A stretch of 64,000 nucleotides of DNA from Halostagnicola sp. A-GB9-2 (GCF_030068615.1 NZ_JASJOC010000003.1:457090-521089); one strand, 5' to 3'. Shown: positions 8,613 to 18,352, counted from the stretch's first letter. Numbers and translations: made by a program. Notes: generated from the letters alone by a model not told the origin.

Positions 8613-9494
8613 TCAATCGCGATACAGCGTCGCGCCCGAGCCGACCTGCGTCTGGTAGGCTCGGCTTTCGATGTCGTTGTCGTCGAACGCGTCGATCATC
8701 GCGCCGGCGACGTTGCGTCGATTATTTCGACCGCAGACGGCGAGGATTCCCGGCCCGGCTCCGCTGACGGTGACGCCGGTCGCACCCGTCTCGAGGGCGG
8801 CTTCGCGAACGTCGTCGTAGCCGTCGATGAGCGCGGCGCGTTCGGGGGTGACGATTCCATCGTCCATGCCGCGACCGACGAGTTCGGGGTCGTTACGCGT
8901 CATTCCGACGGCCAGCGTCGCGGCGTTGCCGACAGTCGAGACGACGTTCTCGAGGGCGGCGTCGTCGGGAACGACCCCGCGCGCGTCTCGCGTCGAGACG
9001 GCAGTTTCGGGGAGGCAGGCGACCAGTGGGACCGAGGTGTCGACCTGCGTGACGCCGCTGTCGGTGACGATGGTAAAGCCGCCCAAAAGCGATGGGGCGA
9101 CGTTGTCCGAATGCGCTTCGCCTGAGACCAGCGCTTCGCCTTCTGCGGCGATCGGGACGAGTTCCTCGCGCGAGTATCCTCTGTCGTAGAGGGCGTTCAA
9201 CGCGACGGCGGCCGCCGCGGCGCTCGAGGCCGAAGAGCCCAGACCCGAGGCCGGGCGAACCCCCTTGTCGATTTTGATGTGTGCCGGTGCGTCGAGTGCC
9301 TTTGCGACCGCACCGACGGTGTTCCCTTCGGGATCTTCGGGAATGAAATCGCTTCCCGCACCCGTCACTGTGATCGTCGTTTCCTGGGCCCGTTCGACGC
9401 GGACGATGTCGGCGGGCGTCTCGAGAGCGACGCCGAAGACATCGAAGCCACTCCCGAGATTCGCGCTCGTCGCAGGTGCCCGCACGGTGAGCAT
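8613..9494 (-). CDS. thrB: Homoserine kinase (GHMP family)
   Basis: A 293-residue cytosolic kinase phosphorylating L-homoserine to O-phosphohomoserine, the committed step to threonine. It starts with the GHMP motif VRAPATSANLGSGFDVFG. The ATP-binding glycine-rich loop GLGSSASSAAAAAVAL is at about 77-92, and the third motif, ATGVTVSGAGPGILAVC, is near the C-terminus. Length is as expected for archaeal ThrB. The downstream small membrane protein follows closely. thrC and hom are not in the window. Confidence 0.95.
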   Translation of the reverse strand: MLTVRAPATSANLGSGFDVFGVALETPADIVRVERAQETTITVTGAGSDFIPEDPEGNTVGAVAKALDAPAHIKIDKGVRPASGLGSSASSAAAAAVALNALYDRGYSREELVPIAAEGEALVSGEAHSDNVAPSLLGGFTIVTDSGVTQVDTSVPLVACLPETAVSTRDARGVVPDDAALENVVSTVGNAATLAVGMTRNDPELVGRGMDDGIVTPERAALIDGYDDVREAALETGATGVTVSGAGPGILAVCGRNNRRNVAGAMIDAFDDNDIESRAYQTQVGSGATLYRD

Positions 9495-9605
9495 GTCGAT
9501 TCATTCCCAGAGTGCGGCCAAAAAGGTAGCGAACGAAGCCGAAGCGAAACTCGCGTTCAAAGCCGGACCCGAGGGCGGGTTCGAGCCTCGAGATTGGTCT
9601 CGCGC

Positions 9606-10892
9606 TCAGTCGTCCGTTCCCTGTCCGGAGACCGCTGATTCGCCGGTATAGAGTCGATCGAGCCCGAACAGCAGTCCGGTGGCGAGTCCTGCGCCGACGA
9701 GCGAGAACGTTGCGATCATGGCGAAGAAGGTCGCGTTCGAAACGCCGAGGAAGAACCCGCCGAGCGCGATGCTCGCCGAGCCGAGGCCGAACTCGCCGAG
9801 GTACGTGTAGCCGTAGGACAATCCGCGGCTATCGGCGTCCGTGTAGACGGCGACGGCGTTCTGGTAGAACGGCTGAATCGCGAAGAGGAAAAACCCGAAG
9901 ACGCCACAGAGGACGACGATGGCACCCAGCCCCATTTCCGTCACCGGAACGAACGCGAGCGCTAGCGCGGTGAGGATCGCGAAGATGCCAGCCAATCCCC
10001 GCGCCGGCGAGACGCGACTGATGAGCTTTCCAGCGACGTACTGGCCGGCCATCCCGACGACCAGCAGGCCGACGTAGATATAGAACTCCGGATCGATATC
10101 GTACTGCTCCAACGCCGGCACGATTTCGATCCCTTCGATCGCTGGCAATCCGTGGAGGATTTCTGGCAGGTAGGTAAGCATTCCGCGGTAGTACAGCCCT
10201 TCGAAGGTGACGATGACGAAGATGATCGCGAACGCGCTCGCGAAGAGGGCTCGAGAACTCGAGACCAGTTCCGGAAGCGAGAGCGCTTCGTTCGGCCCGG
10301 CATCGACGTCCTCGTCGACGGCGGCGACGGGATCGAAGTTCGCTTGCAGCCCGTATGCGGTCGCGAAGAAGCCGGGGACGGCGAGTATCGCGGCGACGAC
10401 GTGCCAGTCGAGGAAGATCAGGAGCGTGGCGGCGACGAACGGACCGAGCGCGATGCCGACGTTGCCGGCGATGCCGTGCCAGGCGAAGACGGTTCCGCGA
10501 TCCTCGACGCCGGTGCTGATGAGCGCCAGGCCGGCGGGGTGGTAGATGCTCGCGGCGATCCCCCAGAGGACTAATCCGACTGCGATTGCGTAGATCGAGT
10601 CGACGAACGTCGCGCCGGCAAGCACGACGAAGGAGAGACTCATCCCGAGCAGACAGAGCAAAATGAGTCGCTTCGTTCCGTACTTGTCCGCCAAAATACC
10701 GCCCGGGAGCGCGCCGATACCGAACGGCGCGTAGCCGAGCGCGACGATGATGCCGATCAGTGCAACGCTCACGTCGAACTCGGCGAGCCAGACCACGAGA
10801 AAGATCGGGATCGACGTCTCGAACCAGTGGACCAGCGCGTGGCCGGCCATCGTGAAGTTCGCGATCGATTTATCGTTCGCATTGAGAGCCAT
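9606..10892 (-). CDS. Major facilitator superfamily transporter
   Basis: A 428-residue polytopic carrier with about 12 hydrophobic segments and the MFS loop signature between helices 2 and 3 (GILADKYGTKRLILL). ATG 10892 (MALNANDKSIANF) is chosen because the upstream extension of the frame to 11063 is not hydrophobic or haloarchaeal in composition. The cytoplasmic middle loop is acidic (DPVAAVDEDVDAGPNE). The sequence resembles drug/anion-type MFS proteins, but the substrate is unknown. It lies upstream of thrB on the same strand with a gap of about 110 bp, so shared transcription is possible. Confidence 0.9.
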   Translation of the reverse strand: MALNANDKSIANFTMAGHALVHWFETSIPIFLVVWLAEFDVSVALIGIIVALGYAPFGIGALPGGILADKYGTKRLILLCLLGMSLSFVVLAGATFVDSIYAIAVGLVLWGIAASIYHPAGLALISTGVEDRGTVFAWHGIAGNVGIALGPFVAATLLIFLDWHVVAAILAVPGFFATAYGLQANFDPVAAVDEDVDAGPNEALSLPELVSSSRALFASAFAIIFVIVTFEGLYYRGMLTYLPEILHGLPAIEGIEIVPALEQYDIDPEFYIYVGLLVVGMAGQYVAGKLISRVSPARGLAGIFAILTALALAFVPVTEMGLGAIVVLCGVFGFFLFAIQPFYQNAVAVYTDADSRGLSYGYTYLGEFGLGSASIALGGFFLGVSNATFFAMIATFSLVGAGLATGLLFGLDRLYTGESAVSGQGTDD

Positions 10893-11044
10893 AGCGACAG
10901 TAGTGAGTACCGAAAACGCATCGTCGGGTGTACTTATCCCCTTGGAAAGCCCGCCGACCAGCCGGCACATCTCGCCGGTTGTTTGCCGACTCACCTCGCT
11001 CGACCCCTTCGGAGCAAGCCGATCCCCGAACGGTACCGTCTCAG

Positions 11045-11124
11045 ACGAACTGCTGTAAGTCATTGCCGGCGCAACCGCAAGCTGGCCTGCGGTTGCTCCG
11101 GTAAATCGTTACAGCAGACCGTAT
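11045..11124. repeat. Imperfect palindromic element of about 80 bp
   Basis: CTGCTGTAA at 11050-11058 is the exact reverse complement of TTACAGCAG at 11109-11117. GCAACCGCA at 11071-11079 pairs with TGCGGTTGC at 11088-11096 around a short loop, and the flanks between also pair partly. The right end, read on the - strand, is ATACGGTCTGCTGTAA, which matches the end of another palindrome at 47977-48052 at 13 of 16 positions. It borders the stop codon of the deacetylase gene and may act as its terminator or be a relic of a miniature mobile element. Confidence 0.5.
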
Positions 11125-12374
11125 CAGAACAGCAGTTCCTGCTCGAGATCCTGCGGGAGGATCACGTCGATCTCGCCGGCAGATTCGTACTCGTGGAGGA
11201 CCTCGAGCATGTCCTCGAAGTCGGTGAGCAACTCGTCTTCGAGTTCGTGATAGAAGACGCTCGTAATCCCCGGCATTCGTGCGGTTCGTTCGAACTCGAG
11301 TTCCGCGCGTTCCCTGCCCGGCTCGCTGATGCGGGAGGCCAGCGCGGTGTTCGAGGTGTATCCCTGCACGGGGTGTCCCCCGCCGAACCCGATTTTGTGA
11401 TACTCGTCGACGAGTTTGACCGTGGTCGCGTCGAAGTCGCCGAAGGGGTACGCGAAGTATCTGGCACCCTCGTCGTAGCCTCGTTCCTCGAGCCACTCCT
11501 TTCCCTCGCGGATCTCGACTTCCTGTTCGTCGCGGTCCAGATCCGGCAGGTTCGCGTGGGTCACCGTGTGATTGCTCAGACACCACCCGGCGTCGTGGAG
11601 GTCCGCGAGTTGCGATTCGCTGAGGCGGGGATAGTCGGTCCCGTTCCGGCCGACATAGTCGGGATTGATGAACGTGACCGCCTCGTAGCCGTAGTCCTCG
11701 AGCAGCGGCAGGGCCTCGGTGTGGTCGGTGACGTGGGTGTCGTCGAACTGGATCATCACCTTCCCGGTTTCGGGTCGCGGAACGAAGTGGAGGTCGTCGA
11801 ACCAGACCGTCCGGGCGGTCTCGTCCGGCGTCCAGAGCTGTAGTTGGATCTCCGTCACCGCGGTTTCGTCGAACTCGTCGTCGAGTTCGTTGATACCGAA
11901 ATTGTACCGCATGAACGGAATATCGCCGCTTACCGCCCGTCGGTAGTCGATCCGATTCCCGTCTTCGTCCAGCAGCCTGATCCAGGGCGAAACGATCGAC
12001 TCGGCGGTGACCGCGACACCCGGAACGACGTTCGAGACGTCGATCGGTTCGTCGAACGCCTTCGAAACTCGTCCGGTCGAGGTCGACGACCCAACCTCGA
12101 GTCGAGCGCTCTGGGTGCCGATGAGCGACCGATCGCCGTCCGCAGAAAGTGACCCCGCGCCTTCGTTCCAGTTCGAGAGGTCCTCGAAGTCGTCTTCGGA
12201 CCCGGGTTCGACGACGCCCGAAGCGGGGACCACTTCGCCGTCGTCTTCATATGATTCGTCTTCAGAAGGACTACTCGAGCCGTTCGATTCGCTGGGTGTG
12301 GAGCCCGAACAGCCCGCGAGACACATCGTCGTCGCCGCAGTCGCCGTCATTGCCAGATATGCGCGCCTGTCCAT
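11124..12374 (-). CDS. Polysaccharide deacetylase family lipoprotein
   Basis: A 416-residue exported protein. The signal (MDRRAYLAMTATAATTMCLAGC) ends in a lipobox. An acidic Ser-rich linker and a beta-sandwich-like domain follow (about 60-200), then a NodB-type deacetylase domain (about 205-416). Motif 1 is VMIQFDDTH with the catalytic and metal Asp pair. Motif 2 is SNHTVTHANL with the two metal-binding His residues. Such enzymes remove acetyl groups from N-acetylated surface polysaccharides outside the cell. The palindromic element at 11045-11124 touches its stop codon. Confidence 0.85.
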   Translation of the reverse strand: MDRRAYLAMTATAATTMCLAGCSGSTPSESNGSSSPSEDESYEDDGEVVPASGVVEPGSEDDFEDLSNWNEGAGSLSADGDRSLIGTQSARLEVGSSTSTGRVSKAFDEPIDVSNVVPGVAVTAESIVSPWIRLLDEDGNRIDYRRAVSGDIPFMRYNFGINELDDEFDETAVTEIQLQLWTPDETARTVWFDDLHFVPRPETGKVMIQFDDTHVTDHTEALPLLEDYGYEAVTFINPDYVGRNGTDYPRLSESQLADLHDAGWCLSNHTVTHANLPDLDRDEQEVEIREGKEWLEERGYDEGARYFAYPFGDFDATTVKLVDEYHKIGFGGGHPVQGYTSNTALASRISEPGRERAELEFERTARMPGITSVFYHELEDELLTDFEDMLEVLHEYESAGEIDVILPQDLEQELLF

Positions 12375-12487
12375 GCCGTCGAAACTATCAACGGACGCTA
12401 TTGTTATGGCTCGGTTAGCGTCATCGTCTCTGAAGTAGGCGGCGACAACCGCGGGACGGAAGCGGTTTCGAGAACGAAACGGTCCGT

Positions 12488-13117
12488 TCAGGACCGATCG
12501 ACTGATTCGTCTTCGGCGGTCTCATCTGGTGTGGATGCGGCGTCAACGCCGACCGCGCTCGAGACGTCGATTTCGTCGTCGGGTTCGTCTTGCCCGCCGA
12601 TGATCAGTTCGCCGTCCTCGGTTTCGACGTAGACGTCGTCGGCGAACCCACCTTCTGCATGCGGGTGATCGGGATCCTCGAGTCGCTCCGGCGTCGAGGC
12701 CGCTTCAGGGAGGCCGCCGGAGGGTGCAAACTCGCCGAGCGGGTCGTCGATGGTAATCCCCCACGTCTCGAAGAAGTCGGCGTATCGATCGTAGTGGTCC
12801 TCGAGTTCGTCGCCGGGAAATTCCATCATCTCCGTCCAGCCGTGGTTGTAGAAGTCAAAATTCGACTGAATGTGTGTTATTTCGCGCGCCTCGGCTTCCG
12901 AGAACCCCTCCTGAAGCGCCGCAAGGTAGGTATCCATCGTCGCGTCGAAGAAGGCGTCGAGTCGCGGCTTGCGCTCCTCAGCGTGTGCGGGATCGGCTTT
13001 CTTCGTGAATATTTTCGTGTGCATTCGGACGAGGCCCGATTTGGCGACCGATCGGACGACGGGCGTCTCGAGGGCTTTTCTCGAGGCGAAGTGACGGGCG
13101 TTCTGGCGGATCTTCAT
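12488..13117 (-). CDS. DUF6149 family haloarchaeal protein
   Basis: A 209-residue soluble acidic protein. ATG 13117 (MKIRQNARHFASRKALETPVV) is preferred; an upstream extension to 13204 is Arg-rich and unlikely. The N-terminal half is predominantly helical with ADPAHAEERKPRLDAFF and a Trp/Phe-rich segment, NFDFYNHGWTEMMEFP. The C-terminal third is a low-complexity acidic tail. The opening matches what I recall of DUF6149, a family restricted to halophilic archaea with no known function. It is divergent from the oxidoreductase gene at 13238. Confidence 0.65.
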   Translation of the reverse strand: MKIRQNARHFASRKALETPVVRSVAKSGLVRMHTKIFTKKADPAHAEERKPRLDAFFDATMDTYLAALQEGFSEAEAREITHIQSNFDFYNHGWTEMMEFPGDELEDHYDRYADFFETWGITIDDPLGEFAPSGGLPEAASTPERLEDPDHPHAEGGFADDVYVETEDGELIIGGQDEPDDEIDVSSAVGVDAASTPDETAEDESVDRS

Positions 13118-13237
13118 ACCGATACGTGTGAACCCGAGGATAAAGAGGCGTTTGGATAGCGAAAAACTGCATAATCGAACACGGAAACGTCGCCGAGATA
13201 GCAATCCACTTTAACCCTCGTTACGAACGATCCGAAT

Positions 13238-14476
13238 ATGACCGAGTACGTAATCATCGGTGACGGGATCTCGGGTAGCTCGGCCGCTGAGACCCTCCGG
13301 GAGGAAGACCCGGACGCGAATATCACGATCATCACCGATGAGGGGGAGCCACTGTACAATCGCATTCTCATCAAAGAACACGCGAAAGGCAAACTTCCGG
13401 AGGCTCCGATTTCGATCCACGACGAGGACTGGTACGCCGAACGAGAGATCGAACTCTCGTTGAACACCCACGTGACGACGATCGACTCTGAGGAAAAGAT
13501 CGTCCGGATTCACGAGGGCGAGGACATCCCCTACGACAAACTCCTGATCGCGACAGGCGGGACACCGACACAGCTTCCGGTTCCCAACAGCGACGCCGAG
13601 GGGATCCACCACTTCTGGACGTTCCAGGATGCACGCGCGATCCGCGAGAGCGCTGAAGCCGCAGACGATGCAGTCGTCGTCGGTGCCGGTCTGCTCGGAA
13701 TCGACTTCGCGGCCGTCTGTGGCGCACAGGGCGTCGAGGGCAAATACCTGATGCGCGGTGACCGCTGGTGGCGCTACGCACTGTCGGCCGACGGTGCCGA
13801 GATCATGCACAATGGTATGCGCGACGTCGGCGTCGAACCGGTGTTCGACAGCGGTGTCGATCATTTCGAGACGGACGACGACGGACAGGTCGCCGCGGCG
13901 GTCGATCCGAACGGCGAGCGCTATGAGTGTGACTTCGCCGGCGTCGCCATCGGGCTCACGTTCAACACCGAATTCCTCTACGGAACCGACCTCGAGATGG
14001 AGAACGGGATCGTCGTCGACGAGTACATGGAGACGAACCTCGAGGACGTCTACGCCGCCGGCGACATCACGCGGTTTTACGACGTGTTGCTGGGCGAGCA
14101 GGCCCAGAACGGATCGTGGGGCTCGGCCAAGGAACAGGGCCGTGTCGCCGCGACCAATATGGCGGCTGACGCCCAGTCAGAGGAGTTTCAGTGGGTTTCC
14201 TCCTATTCGATCACGCACTTTGACTTCCCGTTCCTCTCGTTCGGTCACCCGACCCTCGGCGACGAGCACGCGGAACGTCGCTACAGCGACACCGAGTGGC
14301 GACGGGTCGCGTTCAAAGACGGCAAGATCGTCGGCGGCGTCCTGATCGGGGATCTCTCCCCGCAGAGTACGTTCAAGAAGCTCATGCGCCAACAGCGCGA
14401 CGTCGCGGATCAGGCGGAGCTTCTCCTCGAGCAGTCCGTCGACATGGATAAGCTCGCACCGGCACAAGAGCAGTAA
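13238..14476 (+). CDS. FAD/NAD(P)-dependent oxidoreductase (pyridine nucleotide-disulfide type)
   Basis: A 412-residue flavoprotein with two Rossmann motifs: the FAD-binding VIIGDGISGSSAAETL at residue 5 and the NAD(P)-binding AVVVGAGLLGIDFAAV at about 147. A second FAD contact, VYAAGDITRF, is at about 270. The layout resembles rubredoxin/ferredoxin reductases, nitrite reductase NirB-like subunits and NADH oxidases. No redox-active CxxxxC disulfide is present, so it is not a typical lipoamide or glutathione reductase. The electron acceptor is unknown. It has its own promoter region, shared with the divergent DUF6149 gene. Confidence 0.88.
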   Translation: MTEYVIIGDGISGSSAAETLREEDPDANITIITDEGEPLYNRILIKEHAKGKLPEAPISIHDEDWYAEREIELSLNTHVTTIDSEEKIVRIHEGEDIPYDKLLIATGGTPTQLPVPNSDAEGIHHFWTFQDARAIRESAEAADDAVVVGAGLLGIDFAAVCGAQGVEGKYLMRGDRWWRYALSADGAEIMHNGMRDVGVEPVFDSGVDHFETDDDGQVAAAVDPNGERYECDFAGVAIGLTFNTEFLYGTDLEMENGIVVDEYMETNLEDVYAAGDITRFYDVLLGEQAQNGSWGSAKEQGRVAATNMAADAQSEEFQWVSSYSITHFDFPFLSFGHPTLGDEHAERRYSDTEWRRVAFKDGKIVGGVLIGDLSPQSTFKKLMRQQRDVADQAELLLEQSVDMDKLAPAQEQ

Positions 14477-14654
14477 TTCGTTCGCGGTTCGTTCCCGTCT
14501 TTCCCCTCGAACAGACTGACTGACAGCTCGTTCGGCGAGTGCCGGAATCGGCTGGTTCTCACGGATCGAACCGGGTCATGGCCCACCTCGGACCGGTTGA
14601 TGGCTCCTCGAGGCAAACGTTTATGGTCGACCATGTTATTTGATATCAATAGAC

Positions 14655-14876
14655 ATGGCAACCAGTGAAACCATCGATCGATCACCGACGCTTCGGCGCG
14701 TCGAGTCAGTTCCTCCGGACGCGACCGTACGCCACATCGATCAACTCGAGGAGCCGACATTGGCGTGGTTTCTCGAGACCCTCGAGTCCGGTGCGACCCC
14801 GACCGTCGACGCTCCGGGACTCGAAGACGGGGAGATCATCGTTTTCACTGCGTGCTATCGGTTCGAACTGTCCTGA
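14655..14876 (+). CDS. Small acidic hypothetical protein
   Basis: A 73-residue acidic protein starting at ATG 14655 (MATSETIDRSPTLRRV). The start is preceded by an AT-rich TATA-like stretch (about 14632-14650), which supports transcription with a very short leader. It ends in a hydrophobic strand, EIIVFTACYRFELS. No motif is recognised. The HalOD1 output domain was considered, but its diagnostic D-P-x-A-L and YxVTV elements are absent. Confidence 0.5.
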   Translation: MATSETIDRSPTLRRVESVPPDATVRHIDQLEEPTLAWFLETLESGATPTVDAPGLEDGEIIVFTACYRFELS

Positions 14877-14970
14877 GGACGTTCGCGCTCACGCGCGTTC
14901 TCTCGTCTGGGAGTACAGTCTGTGAGTAACTGGGAGCAAAGCGACTACTGGAATGGCCGAGATTAACCGG

Positions 14971-16146
14971 CTACTCCTCCCCGAGCGCGGTAATCAGACC
15001 GCCCGATCCACTCATCATGATTACTTCCGGCAACGTTACGACGTCACCGCGTCCATCGGTCTCGACGCTCCACCTCGTCGTCCCGTCCGACCGATCCAGC
15101 GCCCGCAGTTGGCCGTCCTCGGTGACGAGCACCGCTTCGCCGCTAATCGTGGGGGGTCCGGCGTCATTGGTTGCCAGTTCGGTGGTCCAGGCCGCTTCCC
15201 CGTCTCGAGTGATCGCGTAGAGCGCCTCACGCATCGGAACGTACACGTAATTCTCGTCGAGTGCGAGCGGGGATTCGAACCTGTCGCCGGGCACGTTGAA
15301 CGTCCAGCGTTCGGTCCCGTCGGTGTCGAAGGCGTGAACGAGACTGTCACCCTGCACGACCACCAGTCCGTCATCGACGACCGGCCCCGCGGAGACGCCA
15401 GCAGTCGATCGGAACCACCGCAGGTCGCCGGTCTCGGCGTCGACGGCGACCAGGCCGGTCTCTCCCGCCATCGAACCGAGATACAGCGTCCCGTCGTGGA
15501 CGGCGATCGAACCGGCGAAGGTATAACTCGAGTCGTCTGGGTCGATCTCGTGAGCCCACTGGAGTGAGCCGCTGAACGCTGAAAGCGCGTGGACGCTCCC
15601 GCCCCAATCGGGGACGTAGATCGCAGCGCCGTCGACCGTCGGCGGCGCGGTTACTCGTGCGTCGATATCGTAGAGCCACTCCTCGGCGCCGTCGCGTTCG
15701 TCGAACCCGACGAGACGGCCCTGCTCGGTGGCTGTCTGGACGCTGAGGACGATGCGAGAGCCGTGTACCACGGGAGGCGAGTTTGCCCCCGACCGAAGCG
15801 GAATTCGCCATCGCTCCTCGCCGGATCCGGCTTCGAGGGCGTACAAGTGGTGTCGGTGTGGGTCTCGATCGGACACGGCGTCGACCGGCACGTATATCCG
15901 GCTGTCGGCCACTGACGGCGTGCCGGCCGCTCGAGCGTCCTCGAGTTCGGTCGTCCAGACGGTCTCCGGCTCGATGGGTCCCTCGGGGCTCCATCGGGTT
16001 TGGCCCGGCTCTCGGCCGACCATCGGCCACTCGCCGTCGACGACTCCGAGGTCGCCGGACGGATTGGCTTGAGAGGCACACCCGGCGAGACCAGCGCTGA
16101 TAGCGCCAAGCGCTGCGAGGGCCTGGCGACGCGTGAGGGAAGGCAT
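14971..16146 (-). CDS. PQQ-type beta-propeller lipoprotein
   Basis: A 391-residue lipoprotein. TRRQALAALGAISAGLAGC gives a Tat signal plus lipobox starting from ATG 16146. The rest is a repeated beta-propeller blade pattern (VDGAAIYVPDWGGSVHALS, DGTLYLGSMAGETGLVAVDAETGD, LRALDRSDGTTRWSVE) of the PQQ-binding-like/BamB family. Blades of this kind can be enzymes, scaffolds or ligand sensors. No PQQ dehydrogenase active-site pair is visible, so a structural or binding role on the outer membrane face is more likely. Confidence 0.85.
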   Translation of the reverse strand: MPSLTRRQALAALGAISAGLAGCASQANPSGDLGVVDGEWPMVGREPGQTRWSPEGPIEPETVWTTELEDARAAGTPSVADSRIYVPVDAVSDRDPHRHHLYALEAGSGEERWRIPLRSGANSPPVVHGSRIVLSVQTATEQGRLVGFDERDGAEEWLYDIDARVTAPPTVDGAAIYVPDWGGSVHALSAFSGSLQWAHEIDPDDSSYTFAGSIAVHDGTLYLGSMAGETGLVAVDAETGDLRWFRSTAGVSAGPVVDDGLVVVQGDSLVHAFDTDGTERWTFNVPGDRFESPLALDENYVYVPMREALYAITRDGEAAWTTELATNDAGPPTISGEAVLVTEDGQLRALDRSDGTTRWSVETDGRGDVVTLPEVIMMSGSGGLITALGEE

Positions 16147-16476
16147 TTCGTGAAAATTGACAGACATTCCAAGTAAGCGTTTGGTTGTTCGAGTGAACGC
16201 CGTCGAATCGTTCCTCACGGATCAGGTGTACGAAAATTCCGCCTTGAGCAGGTTCCCGCATCTCGCGTTTGCTTTCAGGTGAGCGTGAGACGTTACGTGG
16301 AGCGAGTAACGTACTGATTCGCGAATGCCGAAGAACGAGGGTGTTCGCCAAGAGTCGTGGGATCCGCCAAGAGTCGGCTCGAGTCGGCGAACTCGTCCCC
16401 GGTAACTAGCCGATTCGGTTCCGGCTCGAGTGCCGGAACAACAACGATTTAGTGAGTTATCCGACCATAGCCGTTC
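16147..16476. other. Intergenic region between divergent genes
   Basis: No gene is seen. A 12-base direct repeat, CGCCAAGAGTCG, occurs twice within 30 bases (near 16347-16376). The last 40 bases before the MFS gene are AT-richer (gattta and gttatc) and probably hold its promoter. Confidence 0.35.
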
Positions 16477-17793
16477 ATGGCACGACAACAGGCCGAAGTC
16501 TCCGGGCCCTACGACGCGTTTCGGCAATTTTTCTCCCTCCGACGGGACGTGTTGGTTCTCTCGGTCGCGATGTTCGCGTTCAGCCTGGGCTTTCAGATGA
16601 CAAACCGGTTTATTCCGGACTATCTCGTCTACCTCGGCGCGGGCGGCTTCGTCGTCGGCCTGTTCGCCACGCTCGGAAATGTCATCGGCGCGGTCTACCC
16701 CTACTACGGCGGGATCGTCTCGGATCGCGTTGGTTCTCGGTACGCCCTGACCGTTTTCGGCTTTCTCTCGACGTTCGGATTCGTGATCTGGCTGGCTTCG
16801 GCCTACATTCCGACTATCGATCTCGGTGCGATCGTCCTCGAGCCGTGGGTCTGGGTCTTCGTCGGCCTGCTGTTGGCCCAGTGTTGGAAGTCCTTCGGGA
16901 TCGGCGGCCACTACGCGATCGTCAAGCAGGCGACCGAGCCCAGTCGGTTGGCCCGCGGCTTTGCCAGCACGGAAACGTTCCGGCGGACGGCGTTCCTGAT
17001 CGCCCCGCTGATCGTAGCCGTTCTGGTGGTCGACGATCTGATGCCCGGGTTCCTGTGGGTGCTCGTCATCGGGATCGTCTTCGCGCTGTTGGGCACGATT
17101 GCACAGCACCTCCTGTACGACGCCGACGCGGACACCGTCGGCAAGGAGTTTCAGGGCGTCGGACAGGTGGTCGACGACTTGCGTTCGCTTCCCGACCCGT
17201 TAGGTCCGCTGTTAGTCGGCGACGCGCTGGTTCGATTCGCGAACGGGATGGTGTACGCGTTTTTCATCCTGGTCATCACCCTCGAGATGGGAATCGGGCT
17301 GGCGCTGTCTCTCCCCGCGGTCGGCACGGTCGAGCTCTCGCCAGCCGCGTTCTTCGGCGTGCTCCTGAGCGTCGAGATGTTCGTCGCGTTGCTGACGATG
17401 GCCCCGGCCGCCAAAATAGCGGAGTACACCGGTCTCAAGGCGGTCGTCGGGCTCGGATTTTTCGTCTACGCGATCTTCCCGATCATGCTGATATTCGCGC
17501 CGGAGAACGTCTGGATTCTGATCGCCCTCTTTGCTTTTTCGGGCCTTCGATTCGCCGGACTGCCGGCCCATAAGGCCCTGATCGTCGGCCCGGCCGAGCG
17601 GGGCGCGGGCGGGCGGGTTACGGGCTCGTACTACCTCGTTCGCGGTGCGATCGTGATTCCGAGCGGCGCGCTCGGCGGGTTCCTGTGGCAGTACGCCACC
17701 CCGGAACTCTCGTTCGTGATCGCCTCGATCATCGGGATGGTCGGCGTCGTCTACTTCCTGGTCTTCGGCGAGGAGTTCGAGGCCTACAAGTAG
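16477..17793 (+). CDS. Major facilitator superfamily transporter
   Basis: A 438-residue carrier with about 12 transmembrane segments. The loop after helix 2 (YYGGIVSDRVGSRYAL) is the MFS signature, and GPAERGAGGRVTGSYYLVRG near the C-terminus is the mirrored loop. It is only distantly similar in look to the MFS protein at 9606, so the two are not recent duplicates. Substrate unknown. The gene stands alone between divergent and convergent neighbours. Confidence 0.9.
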   Translation: MARQQAEVSGPYDAFRQFFSLRRDVLVLSVAMFAFSLGFQMTNRFIPDYLVYLGAGGFVVGLFATLGNVIGAVYPYYGGIVSDRVGSRYALTVFGFLSTFGFVIWLASAYIPTIDLGAIVLEPWVWVFVGLLLAQCWKSFGIGGHYAIVKQATEPSRLARGFASTETFRRTAFLIAPLIVAVLVVDDLMPGFLWVLVIGIVFALLGTIAQHLLYDADADTVGKEFQGVGQVVDDLRSLPDPLGPLLVGDALVRFANGMVYAFFILVITLEMGIGLALSLPAVGTVELSPAAFFGVLLSVEMFVALLTMAPAAKIAEYTGLKAVVGLGFFVYAIFPIMLIFAPENVWILIALFAFSGLRFAGLPAHKALIVGPAERGAGGRVTGSYYLVRGAIVIPSGALGGFLWQYATPELSFVIASIIGMVGVVYFLVFGEEFEAYK

Positions 17794-17887
17794 CACTGCG
17801 CGGCGATTCCCGCCTCGAGCGGTTCACCACCGATACCTGCTTGCGCAGTTTCCCCCGATACTCGCCTGGAGTGAGTCAGCCCGGTGC

Positions 17888-18352
17888 TCACGCCAACTCC
17901 CGTTCGTCCGGTTCGGCGTCGCGCCGATCGAAGTCGGAATCGGCGGCGTTCTCGTTGCGGGCAGACCACTCTTTCGAACCGGTCGCGCGATCGCTATCGC
18001 TCGCTCGAGCCAGTTCGTCGACCTCGAGAAGTTGCTGGGTCTTGTGCTCCAATTCCGCTTCGGAAAGTTCCCCGCGGGCGTACCGACCCTTGAGTTCCTC
18101 GAGCGGATCCGTCTCTTTCTCGCTGGCGTCGATCCGTTCCGCTTTTTCCTCGCCCCACCACTCCTCGACGGCCTCGCGGTCACCGAACAGGAGCGCGACG
18201 AGTGCCGATCCGAAGAAGACGCCGAACGCTCCCGCGACGATGAGCCAGATCGTTCCGGTCGCGAACCCGACGGCGGCGACCCCGGCCATCAGAATCGCGA
18301 ACACCCCGGTAACGTTCCGTCGAAGGCGCTCGAGCGGACCGGCTTCGCTCAT
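17888..18352 (-). CDS. SHOCT-domain membrane protein
   Basis: A 154-residue protein with two hydrophobic helices near the N-terminus (FAILMAGVAAVGFATGTIWLIVAGAFGVFFGSALV). A cytoplasmic SHOCT motif follows (DPLEELKGRYARGELSEAEL, about 82-101), then an acidic tail. SHOCT is a short C-terminal oligomerisation module found next to membrane helices and is common in haloarchaea. Cellular role unknown. The gene is divergent from the DUF7124 gene. Confidence 0.82.
   Translation of the reverse strand: MSEAGPLERLRRNVTGVFAILMAGVAAVGFATGTIWLIVAGAFGVFFGSALVALLFGDREAVEEWWGEEKAERIDASEKETDPLEELKGRYARGELSEAELEHKTQQLLEVDELARASDSDRATGSKEWSARNENAADSDFDRRDAEPDERELA

Noticed and set aside
14655..14876. HalOD1 domain in the 73-aa protein
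   Set aside because: The size fits, but the D-P-x-A-L and YxVTV elements seen in the protein at 42572 are missing.
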